A DNA stretch of 64,000 nt. Origin: Nemopilema nomurai (lineage: Eukaryota > Cnidaria > Scyphozoa > Rhizostomeae > Rhizostomatidae). The notes beneath the pieces were generated by a model. That model was not told the origin of the DNA. It saw only the letters and a program-made list of their open reading frames with translations, and ran no database searches. The stretch spans positions 415,968 to 479,967 of the forward strand of contig ML133450.1 of the NCBI GenBank assembly GCA_003864495.1. The letters run 5' to 3'. Positions 12,677-22,793 of the stretch are shown here, one piece after another (position 1 is the first letter of the stretch; each line of letters begins with the position of its first letter). The position numbers and the translations under genes were made by a program.

Positions 12677-12762
12677 AAAAAGCACGAAAATGCAGAATTT
12701 AGTTTTTTGTTTTATGTACATCATGCAAAATAATTTTTCCCCTTTATCTTACAACTAAAAAG
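12677..12762 (+). repeat. Dispersed repeat copy, related to 22708-22793
   Basis: About 86 bp share most positions with 22708-22793 (common cores AATGC.GAATTTAGTTT, TGTTTTATGTA and CCCCTTTATCTTACAACTAA). The match seems to resume at about 13625-13655 (CACATTTTACACGAGAACCT) and 22805-22830, which suggests one older repeat interrupted here by other insertions. Confidence 0.7.
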
Positions 12763-12934
12763 AGATCAAATGAAGAAGACGCAGAGGGAAATCACAATTT
12801 CTTCCAGCTCTTTAGCAACTAATCCATTTTCATTACTACTACGAGTGGCTTCCGTGTCTCTACTACAAGTGGCTATATTTATGCATAACTATAGGTTAAA
12901 CAATAAACATTTCGAAGAGATTTCTTCATTAGCA

Positions 12935-13226
12935 CTAAGGCTGGTTTTCATATAACGTATTTCGACTACATTCAATTAAGATTATTTCCGTTATATGAAA
13001 ACCGACCAAACTTTATGAAAACCGCCTAACGTAAATAATCTTAATAGAACGTACTTCTACGTAATTCATCGGACGAAATAAAAAAAATTTGTTTCCTTCG
13101 ACAAAATACGACGAATTAAGACGAATTACTGTGAATTACGTTTTGCAGTTTTCATATGTCGTAAAAATCGTGAACCCTGAATTACGATGAAATACGCCGA
13201 AGTAAAAGAGCTAAAACCAGCGTTTA
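12935..13226. mobile_element. Candidate MITE (miniature inverted-repeat element)
   Basis: About 290 bp bounded by imperfect inverted ends (CTAAGGCTGGTTTT at 12935 and its near reverse complement ending CCAGCGTTTAG at 13226). It has no coding capacity. Inside, 12943-12957 and 12989-13003 form a perfect 15-bp inverted repeat (GGTTTTCATATAACG). The body is rich in short ACGAATTA, ACGTATT and GTAATTC variants on both strands. No clear target duplication could be fixed, so family and exact ends are uncertain. Confidence 0.5.
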
Positions 13227-15509
13227 GTATTCAAATTGCGTAATTACATGCTGTTATTATCAATTAGTTAATTGAAATACACTACGTGCTGCCGTGACGA
13301 TCGTATTACTCACGAATGTTCTCATGTGAATTTACCAAAAAGGGTCTGTGCCCCAACAGTTCCGGCCAAAAAGAGGGGTTCTGGGCAAAATACACAACCT
13401 ATAAACATATGCTGAGATACATCGCACGTAATTTAGGGGCATTTCCTATAATATGTTTTTAACATGGGGTATTTCAATTTGGAAGAAGCTGTAGAGCCTG
13501 TTATAGATCGAATATCTATCGTGATTAAGTTGGCCCAAAACATATAAATTTATTCACAAACCAAGAAATCTTTTCAGAGAAAACTCAGTCGTAGGCCTTG
13601 TCTTATAATATCTCAAATTTCTACGTCTTTCCTCAACACATTTTACACGAGAACCTATATTTTCTTTACTACTTATATCGATTTCCATTACTTGTTCACA
13701 TACATATTAACAGGACACAAGTAGGTAAATTGAATAACATAACAAAACAAACTAAAATAATCAGAGTCCTCAAGTGAATATAGCAATGAATTTGGGATGG
13801 TCGCGCCATGGAATCCACACAGAGTCTACGCGAAGCGAAATAATTCTAGCCGAGTTGAAAACTTTATAGGAATAAACATTTCTCGCGTGTGAATGTTGAT
13901 CTAAATACTGTGTTAGGCAAAGATTTTTAACCCTCTCCTAGATTCTGTGCATATTTTCGGCTCTTTTCTACAATACTGGAGTAAAATATTATAATTCATG
14001 ATTTATATGAATCGAAGAGTTACGAATCGCTAAGTGAAAGAAATAGATATATTGAAATTCATCACTTATGTTCGTAGGATTATTCACTTTTTTGCTACAC
14101 AAAATTGTTTGCGGGACGAGGGATTTTGCAGATTGTGTCAAGGGTAAATCAGAGCAAATGTTCAAAGAATTTTAGCAGAGACTGTAGTGATTTCACCAAG
14201 CCTATAGCCAAATCCCTAAGTTCATTGATATATCGTGAAATCTATGTGAAGATTTTTTATTTGCCTTTACTACTGAAGGATTTGGGAATAAAGGACTTTT
14301 TTCTAAGGTATCAGAGCCTTTTTTTCTGAAAACAGTCGGCAAAGACCTTTCTTAATTGCCTATGTTCGTGCTCAAATACTAAATTAGCTATTCAAAATCT
14401 ACTTCAAATGGCAGTTATCTCGAAGGACAAGTATTGGATTACACAAAACAAGTTAGTCCGGTCAAATTCTTGTTTAACCTGGGGGGTCTACCATTACGTT
14501 GCATTGAATATTATAATCCGTTAACAAGCATATAATTAGGCGATGATGTCGAAAGCACCTTTTATGTTTTCCAAAAATGTCAATGTGATGTTAAAATTGT
14601 CTTGGAAGTGATCTAGAAGTTTTTACCCTAGAAATTTGGTCTTCAAAGCAACCTGTCTATTTAAAAATTATGAGAAGAGGGGTTGCTGTTACTCTCATAA
14701 ACTTTCATTTCTATGTTTAGTTAAGAATAATGTTGGTCAAATTGCATAATGTATTGTCCATAGTACTATTTTTGGGCCAGTTATAGATTTGCCTATTAAC
14801 AGGGTCATTGTGTTGCAATTTCTCTCAGAAACAACACCCTCTATTCTCCAATTTGATGATTTGAAAGGGGCCTATCATTTGGCATTGCACGAAGAAAGAA
14901 GAAATTGAAATGGAGGATTTGAAGCAGAGAACAATATTCAAATGCGTCATTCTCTGTAATTCAGTCAAGACAGATCCAACAGATTCCACATTCGCAAGAA
15001 GCTGGCGTCGCGGTGAGTTGACTTGGGTTGATCAAGTCCCTTCTGAGGTACATATGCTTTAGTAACTCAAATTCTGTGACGAAAAGCTAGTCTTAAATCA
15101 AGCAATATATTTATAGCCATTTGCGTCAATATAATGGTTTGCTTATTCGTCCAGGTCTTTCACTTCGTCCTGGTGTGGTTGGGGTGCTTTGCGAATTTCA
15201 TTATGCTCACGATTTGATGATCTGCCCCGGACAGAAATCATTGTTTGTACTTACTACAAAAAACTGTTGTAGAAAATGAGCCTTTTCTTAGATCTATCAC
15301 TTCTTATTAGATGGCAACTGAAGCTCCATTGTGCCAAATTTGACTTTGGCTTAGTAGAAATTCAGCTTGCATGAAAGGGGCGTATCATGCCGGTCGCCAT
15401 GCCAGATTAAATCAACCTCGTAGCGTAAGGTAGAAACAATGTCCAGTCCCTCCTGTGTCTTAGGGTTGTCGACTAATTTCGTTGCAGTATTTACCAAGAG
15501 GAAAGAGCC
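13227..15509. other. Intergenic sequence with a possible retroelement remnant
   Basis: No gene recognised. The only coding-like trace is at 14849-14908, where a frame reads FDDLKGAYHLALHEERRN and then stops. This resembles the F-D-L-K-x-A-Y-H motif of DIRS/Gypsy-type reverse transcriptases but is too short to be sure. The right end should contain the promoter and 5' UTR of the precursor gene that starts at 15510. Confidence 0.35.
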
Positions 15510-18500
15510 ATGTGGAAAAGAGTGTTAATTGTCTTGCTCTTGGTGAGTTCTATAACTGCAGCTGAAGGTAAGGATATATACTCGCAAAAGAAATTGTAAT
15601 GAATTATTTGCTCTTCGCACAATAAGAACCACGCAAAATTTGTTTCCTACTTTTACTGCATTCGACACTTCCTGTTCGTGAACTTTGAAGTTTACTGTGA
15701 GTTGTGATTTGAAACATCTCAGTGGATCAATGGGAAGCTGAAGGCAATTGTGTATCCATTCTTGCTGACATTCTCCGATACGGAAAAAATTCATTTTTGG
15801 CAAAAATGCATCATAGAATAGGAGTCTTCTTGTTAAAATAAGTATGCGCCGAAAATTTCTAAGTGCTTGGGCAATTAGGCTGCGAATAAACCAGTTTTCA
15901 AGCTTTCGAAATGTAAGAGTTCATTTCTAGAACGAAATAAAAAGAGTCGGCTAAAAAACTCCCCCGACTCGTAGCTTTGAAACATGTCTTTGTGGTGTAC
16001 AATTTGTTAATAGACTTAACCTAATTCAATCTCTACCATCGGGGACCATATTCTTCTTGTTAAAAAGATGGGTTCTTTCTTTGTCAACAATTAGCACCAT
16101 TTTTGTTGTTTGGAATTTTTCCCTAGCAGTGCATCTATAAAATGACAATTTTCAGTCTCCCTTATTCCTTACACCATTGGTTCATTCACTTAAATTGCTA
16201 TCAACTCTGTCTTGCAGATAAACCTTCGTCCAATGAGGATGGCGCAGAGGATCCAAGATGGGGGGTAGACGGTATGCATTTTGCACCCAGTTTTCTCTCC
16301 TTTTGAATCATTTCCCCCACCGCACCTTTTTGTATCCGACTGGGTCCCTTAAGCGTATTACGTCATTGAACACAATCCTAATTATTTTTGTTGGTTAGAA
16401 ATCTTCCTTAGTAGTGCATCTAAAAATGACAATTGTCAGTCTTCCTTATTCCTTTCACCATTTGTTCATTCACTTAAATTGATATCAACTCTGTCTTGCA
16501 GATAAACCTTCGTCCAATGAGGATGGCGCAGAGGACCCAAGATGGGGGGTAGACGGTATGCATTTTGCACCCAGTTTTCTCTCCTTTTGAATCATTTCCC
16601 CCACCGCACCTTTTTGTATCCGACTGGGTCCCTTAAGCGTATTACGTCATTGAACACAATCCTAATTATTTTTGTTGGTTAGAAATCTTCCTTAGTAGTG
16701 CATCTAAAAATGACAATTGTCAGTCTTCCTTATTCCTTTCACCATTTGTTCATTCACTTAAATTGATATCAACTCTGTCTTGCAGATAAACCTTCGTCCA
16801 ATGAGGATGGTGCAGAGGACCCAAGATGGGGGGTAGACGGTATGCATTTTGCACCCAGTTTTCTCTCCTTTTGAATTTTTTCCCCCACCGCACCTTTTTG
16901 TATCCGACTGGGTCCCTTAAGCGTATTACGTCATTGAACACAATCCAAATTATTTTTGTTGGTTAGAAATCTTCCTTAGTAGTGCATCTAAAAATGACAA
17001 TTTTCAGTCACCCTTATTCCTTACACCATTGGTTCATTCACTTAAATTGCTATCAACTCTGTCTTGCAGATAAACCTTCTTCCAAGGAGAAAGGTGCAGA
17101 GGATCCAAGATGGGGGGTAGACGGTATGCATTTTGCACCCAGTTTTCTCTCCTTTTGAATTATTCCCCCCACTGCACCTTTTTGTATCCGACTGGGTCCC
17201 TTAAGCGTATTACGTCATTGAACACAATCAAAATCATCTTTGTTGGTTAGAAATCTTCCTTAGTAGTGAATCTAAAAATGACAATTTTCAGTCACCCTTA
17301 TTCCTTACACCATTGGTTCATTCACTTAAATTGCTATCAACTCTGTCTTGCAGATAAACCTTCGTCCAATGAGGATGGCGCAGAGGATCCAAGATGGGGG
17401 GTAGACGGTATGCATTTTGCACCCAGTTTTCTCTCCTTTTGAATCATTTCCCCCACCGCACTTTTTTGTATCCGACTGGGTCCCTTAAGCGTATTACGTC
17501 ATTGAACACAATCAAAATCATCTTTGTTGGTTAGAAATCTTCCTCAGTAGTGCATCTAAAAATGACAATTTTCAGTCTCCCTTATTCCTTACACCATTGG
17601 TTCATTCACTTAAATTGCTATCAACTCTGTCTTGCAGATAAACCTTCGTCCAATGAGGATGGTGCAGAGGATCCAAGATGGTGGGGGGTAGACGGTATGC
17701 ATTTTGCACCCAGTTTTCTCTCCGTTTAAATCACTCCTCCCACCCCACTCTTGTGTATCCGACTGGGTCTCTTAAGCGTATTACGTCATCGAACATAATC
17801 AAAATCATTTTGTTGATTAGAAATCTTCCCTAGTAGTGCATCAAAAAATGACAATTTTCAGTCTCCCTTATTCCCTACACCATTGGTTCATTCACTTTCA
17901 TTGCTATCAACTCTGTCTTGCAGATAAACCTTCTTCCAAGGAGAAAGGTGCAGAGGATCCAAGATGGGGGGTAGACGGTATGCATTTTGCACCCAGTTTT
18001 CTCTCCTTTTGAATCATTCCCTCCACCGAACTTTTCTGTATCCGACTGGATCCCTTAAGCGTATTACGTGAGTGAACACAATCAACATCATTTTTGTTGG
18101 TTAGAAATCCTCCCTCGTAGTGCATCTATAAAATAACAATTTTCAGTTTTGTTATTCCCTGCACCTTGGTTCGTTAATTTAAATTGCTATCAACTCTGCC
18201 TTGCAGATAAACCTTCGTCCAATGAGGATGGTGCAGAGGATCCAAGATGGTGGGGGGTACATGGTATGAGATTTGCACCCAGTTTTCTCTCCGTTTAAAT
18301 CACTCCTCTCACCCCACTCTTGTGTATCCGACTGGGTCCCTTAAGCGTATTACGTCATTGAACACAATCCTAATTATTTTTGTTGGTTAGAAATCTTCCT
18401 TAGTAGTGCATCTAAAAATGACAATTTTCAGTCTCCCTTATTCCTTTCACCATTTGTTCATTTACTTAAATTGATATCAACTCTGTCTTGCAGATAAACC

Positions 18501-21372
18501 TTCGTCCAATGAGGATGGCGCAGAGGATCCAAGATGGGGGGTAGACGGTATGCATTTTGCACCCAGTTTTCTCTCCTTTTGAATCATTTCCCCCACCGCA
18601 CCTTTTTGTATCCGACTGGGTCCCTTAAGCGTATTACGTCATTGAACACAATCCAAATTATTTTTGTTGGTTAGAAATCTTCCTTAGTAGTGCATCTAAA
18701 AATGACAATTGTCAGTCTTCCTTATTCCTTTCACCATTTGTTCATTCACTTAAATTGATATCAACTCTGTCTTGCAGATAAACCTTCGTCCAATGAGGAT
18801 GGCGCAGAGGACCCAAGATGGGGGGTAGACGGTATGCATTTTGCACCCAGTTTTCTCTCCGTTTAAATCACTCCTCCCACCCCACTCTTGTGTATCCGAC
18901 TGGGTCTCTTAAGCGTATTACGTCATCGAACATAATCAAAATCATTTTGTTGATTAGAAATCTTCCCTAGTAGTGCATCAAAAAATGACAATTTTCAGTC
19001 TCCCTTATTCCCTACACCATTGGTTCATTCACTTCCATTGCTATCAACTCTGTCTTGCAGATAAACCTTCTTCCAAGGAGAAAGGTGCAGAGGATCCAAG
19101 ATGGGGGGTAGACGGTATGCATTTTGCACCCAGTTTTCTCTCCTTTTGAATCATTCCCTCCACCGAACTTTTCTGTATCCGACTGGATCCCTTAAGCGTA
19201 TTACGTGAGTGAACACAATCAACATCATTTTTGTTGGTTAGAAATCCTCCCTCGTAGTGCATCTATAAAATAACAATTTTCAGTTTTGTTATTCCCTGCA
19301 CCTTGGTTCGTTAATTTAAATTGCTATCAACTCTGCCTTGCAGATAAACCTTCGTCCAATGAGGATGGTGCAGAGGATCCAAGATGGTGGGGGGTACATG
19401 GTATGAGATTTGCACCCAGTTTTCTCTCCGTTTAAATCACTCCTCTCACCCCACTCTTGTGTATCCGACTGGGTCCCTTAAGCTCAATACGTCATCGAAC
19501 ACAATTAAAATCATTTTGGTTGATTAGAAATCTTTCCTAGTAGTGCATCTAAAAATGACAATTTTCAGTCTCCCTTATTCCTTGCATCCTTTGTTCATTC
19601 ATTTAAATTGCTATCAACTCTGCCTTGCAGATAAACCTTTGTCCAATGAGGATGGTAATAAAGATCCAGGATTGATGGCGGGTATGAATTTTGCACCCAG
19701 TTTACTCTTTTTCTAAATCACCGATTTCATATATCAACAAGAGAAATCAATTAGACCCGAGCTCTCTTCATACATATCTCATGCCTTTATGGTTTGTTAA
19801 AGGATGTTCTTTTTGTGTTGCCTAATCTATTTATTTTTGATAAAAAGTGTTCATACCTCTCAAAGATGCTTTTTTAACTCGGTAGCCGTGCATCCCAGCA
19901 AGAGAACGCGAGATTTCGAAGAGGATGTTGTAAGTGAAGATGATGATGGTGACGGTGGAAGTGAAGCCAATAGCATGAGTATGAATTGCATAAATTCTTA
20001 ACACTGGAGGCAACGGAAATGGATGCATTCGGAAATAACTGAAGTGCATTGAATGGTCTTGTATTCTCATTTCTTGAATAAGGTTATCATAATGCCCCTG
20101 ACGTTCACGCTCCTTCCATTATTTTCTTACCCAAACCGAACGCCGTTTCTTTCTTCCTCTTAATAACGACAAAGCAATAGCTTGGTTTAGTAATGCGAGA
20201 GCAATAAGCACATCTTGCTGATAGGAAGCCATTTTATCTATCTAAAAACGCATGACGCGTCGCATCGTGATGTTTTGTGTGTGAATAGCATCAAAAAGTA
20301 CATGACGCTCGATGACGCTCAGCGTGAATTCAGCTTAAAATTTATTTTGCGTCTCTCTGACATAACAATAAAATATAGAATATTGGTGTAGCAAAGAGTA
20401 ACTTAAAATTGTACTTGTGCAGTAAAATATTTTCTTACACAATTAGCTGGTTGTAGGCAATATTAGTACGTTAAGAATATTCCAAAATGTTAACCTGTTT
20501 GTATAATAATTATATTATACTTTATCAATATATGCAAAAAAAGGTGCAGCCCCAGTTTCCTTGTACAGTAATTGTCTTCCTCATTACATAGTTTGCATAG
20601 AAAGACATTTGCCAACCAATGTGCTATATATTCATGAATGCCAAGCTTGTCCTATTAACTTACTTTTGCTATCTATCTACTAAACTAAACATCCATGGAC
20701 GTATGCTCAACTTAATCATCTATAGCTTTTCGTATCATGTGCTATTGCAGATAGCGTGGTGCCTTTTTTTGTACAATTTTCTACTTTATCTGATTCTTTC
20801 GCTAGCTTTTAAATTCAGGGGTGAAAATAAAAACACACCATTGTATCACTACATCACTTGCAAGAGTTCATGCCAATTTTTGAATTCTACCTTGACAAAT
20901 TACTCATCCATTCTAATGTTTGCATAAATTTCCTTTTTCAAGCTTCTGCTCCAAGGCTGATAGAAATATAATAATATAAATATAATATAATAATATAAAT
21001 ATAATATAGTATAATATAATATAATATAATATAATATAATATAATATAATATATCTGCATAGAAACTGCAAGAAACCGCTTTTATTAAAATTCTCTGTAG
21101 GGAAAAGAGACCCTCGGCCATTAGCATGGTGGTGTCGGCGAGGAAAACGCAGAGTTTGTCGCTATGTCTGGAAATGCAGACACATCTTCTGGAAAAAGAT
21201 TTGTAGCCATCAAAGGGTTTGCCGCTGTGAGTGTCCACATGGGATGTACTACGGCTGCGTTTTTGTATGGAAAGGAAAATGCTTCAAAGTCATCGATGCA
21301 AGGTTTTGCTTTGGAAACAAGGTTTGCAAGTGTCGTCCCAGAAGGAAGGGCGATCCACCCTCGCGCGATTGA
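15510..21372 (+). CDS. Secreted precursor: signal peptide, tandem acidic repeats, cationic 12-Cys domain
   Basis: Not a family I recognise. Exon 15510-15567 encodes a signal peptide (MWKRVLIVLLLVSSITAAE) and ends in phase 1. Thirteen mini-exons follow: 16218-16271, 16502-16555, 16786-16839, 17070-17123, 17354-17407, 17638-17694, 17924-17977, 18207-18263, 18494-18547, 18778-18831, 19061-19114, 19344-19400, 19631-19681. Each is phase 1 at both ends and encodes variants of DKPSSNEDGAEDPRWGVD (SKEKG variants in exons 4, 7 and 11; an extra Trp in 6, 8 and 12). A probable linker exon, 19886-19978, is also phase 1-1 and very acidic (EEDVVSEDDDGDGG). The last exon, 21101-21372, carries 12 cysteines and about +21 net charge; joined in phase it begins with a tribasic RKR. 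Total 1131 nt, 376 residues. Signal and repeat exons are well supported; the linker and terminal joins are inferred from phase, acceptors (CTGTAG at 21100) and the related donor GTATGAATT at 19979. Confidence 0.65.
16095..19735 (+). repeat. ~284-bp exon-plus-intron tandem array (13 units)
   Basis: Each unit contains a polypyrimidine tract with acceptor TCTGTCTTGCAG, a 51-57 bp exon, donor GTATGC (GTATGAG or GTATGAA in some units), and about 230 bp of intron. Exon starts are spaced 283-287 bp apart. The whole cassette, not only the coding part, has been amplified, and intron divergence is low, so the expansion is recent. A two-unit block with flanking intron (17695-18346 and 18832-19483, offset 1137 bp) differs at a single base that I could see. 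The isolated minus-strand open frames in this block are repeat shadows. Confidence 0.95.
20367..20372 (+). terminator. Possible polyadenylation signal AATAAA
   Basis: AATAAA lies 366 bp after an in-frame stop (19999-20001) that would be used if the linker exon of the precursor gene is read through rather than spliced at 19979. It could serve a short isoform lacking the cationic domain. Position and sequence are the only evidence. Confidence 0.3.
20964..21054. repeat. AT-rich (TAATA)n microsatellite
   Basis: Imperfect then perfect pentanucleotide ATAAT repeat, about 90 bp, in the last intron of the precursor gene just upstream of the 12-Cys exon. It produces a spurious Tyr/Ile/Leu-rich open frame on the minus strand. 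Confidence 0.95.
21101..21372 (+). CDS. Terminal exon encoding the cationic 12-cysteine domain
   Basis: Listed separately because no ATG-initiated frame reveals it. Read from the acceptor at 21100 with codons starting at 21103, it is open for 89 codons to TGA at 21370-21372. It holds 12 Cys (an even number, so six disulfides are possible), 26 Lys+Arg against 5 Asp+Glu, and many Trp, Phe and Tyr. Short motifs include LAWWCRRGKRRVC, CRCEC, and CFGNKVCKC near the end. The other plus frame and a minus frame are also partly open, but have low complexity and no cysteine pattern. The N-terminal dibasic pair at the exon junction fits prohormone-convertase cleavage. No known defensin, macin or ShK pattern could be matched confidently. 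Confidence 0.6.
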
Positions 21373-21996
21373 CCTTACAAGGTGAGACATGTTTTCTTTA
21401 ATTTGCAATTAATTGATGAGCTTTTGAGTGGGCTTGCAAGTGTTTTGATTGTCAAACGTTTCAACTTAAAAACAACGCCGCCCTAGAAAGCCCTGACTAG
21501 ATATCATGCTATTGTGTAGGTAGTGTTCTCTTGCAGTTTGATTCTGACACGAGTGCAGTTGAGCTTTGACTACGTGCATGATGACGTAATATCGAAGATC
21601 AGTCTTTTTCTATATCCAATGCAGAGGCGTTGGCGTTTCGTTACAAATGCCATAGAGCATACCTCTCCGTGAGCCACGGTGTATGAGATAAGATTCAAGC
21701 CTGAAGGTCATCTTAGATTTCCTTGGCTGAAGGCCATCCAAGACTGTTCAGAATAATCCCTTGTACTTTGTATTGCTAAATCATTTGGAAGAAGGTAACT
21801 TTTGACAGGTCCTTGAAAGCAGAAAGCCCTACGTAAACAAATTAACAGTTTCTGTAATGCTAGGCGCACACATGAGTCAAATGGCTGAGCCAAATTGGTA
21901 GTTTTTTGTATGAATTTTGACTAGCGAACCAAATTCGAAAAGATCAAACCAGTTTTTGTAACAATTCGAAACGTAGCAAGCAATCTATTTTCAGCC

Positions 21997-22112
21997 TTAC
22001 CTTTCCCTAGCCTTGACCTTGACCTTTCCCTAGCCTTGACCTTGACCTTTCCCTAGCCTTGACCTTGACATTGACCTTGATGTTGACTTTGATGTTGACC
22101 TTGATGTTGAGC
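21997..22112. repeat. Imperfect hexanucleotide-based minisatellite
   Basis: Repeats of CCTTGACCTTGACCTTTCCCTAG shift into CTTGACATTGACCTTGATGTTGA variants. Built on a GACCTT/TTGATG hexamer; no coding role seen. Confidence 0.9.
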
Positions 22113-22707
22113 TTCCAGGAACGATGACCAGGCTTTTTGAATGTCAATTTGCTTTGGTCAAAAACAAGATGATTTTTGTTCGATTAAATGTTGCTGTTTC
22201 CTTCATAGGTAAGGAGAAGTGGACAGGATCCCCATTAGGACGAATATTGTCATTTTATATCTGGCTGTCTTTTGATGCTTTGTCGTATGAAACCATGCTG
22301 TGCATTTACGTATTTTTGCTGCTATTTTGATATACTGCTAATATCAAAGACATGCTTATTCTTTTATTTCTTATTTGATGGAGTGCAGTGCATTCTAGAT
22401 TCATATTTGCTAATGATTAATTTTTGAAGAAGTGATTGCATCTTTTATGCTTATTGGTCTTACAAAAATTGCTGCTGTCTTATTGACAAGTGTATGACCT
22501 TTCAAGTTCGTTCATTTTTGCAAAAATTTTAGAAGAATTTTCGTTACCAATCTAAGAATAATGAAGGGGTATTCTGGAAAACCTTGAATGCACCCATGAT
22601 TAAAAACAGTCTCTAACGCATGAGCAGAGGTCTATGAATTTTAAAAGGTCATGTTAGCCACCAAAGGAAAATATACTTTTATTCAGATATTTCATACTGC
22701 AAAACAT

Positions 22708-22793
22708 TAAAATGCACGACAATGCGGAATTTAGTTTCTTGTTTTATGTATATCATGCAAACAAATTTTCCCCTTTATCTTACAACTAAAAAA
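22708..22793 (+). repeat. Dispersed repeat copy, related to 12677-12762
   Basis: Second copy of the ~86-bp sequence that lies just after the LINE at 12677. Similarity appears to extend to the CATTTTACGCGAGAACCT segment at about 22808-22826. Confidence 0.7.

Noticed and set aside
16218..19681. RWG or RWWG in the exon repeats as amidated neuropeptides of the RWamide type
   Set aside because: The Gly is followed by Val-Asp or Val-His, not by Lys or Arg, so the usual amidation and cleavage signal is missing.
21121..21408. 95-residue minus-strand open frame opposite the 12-Cys exon
   Set aside because: No motif, no conserved composition and no splice chain, while the plus strand has a phase-matched acceptor and a Cys pattern.
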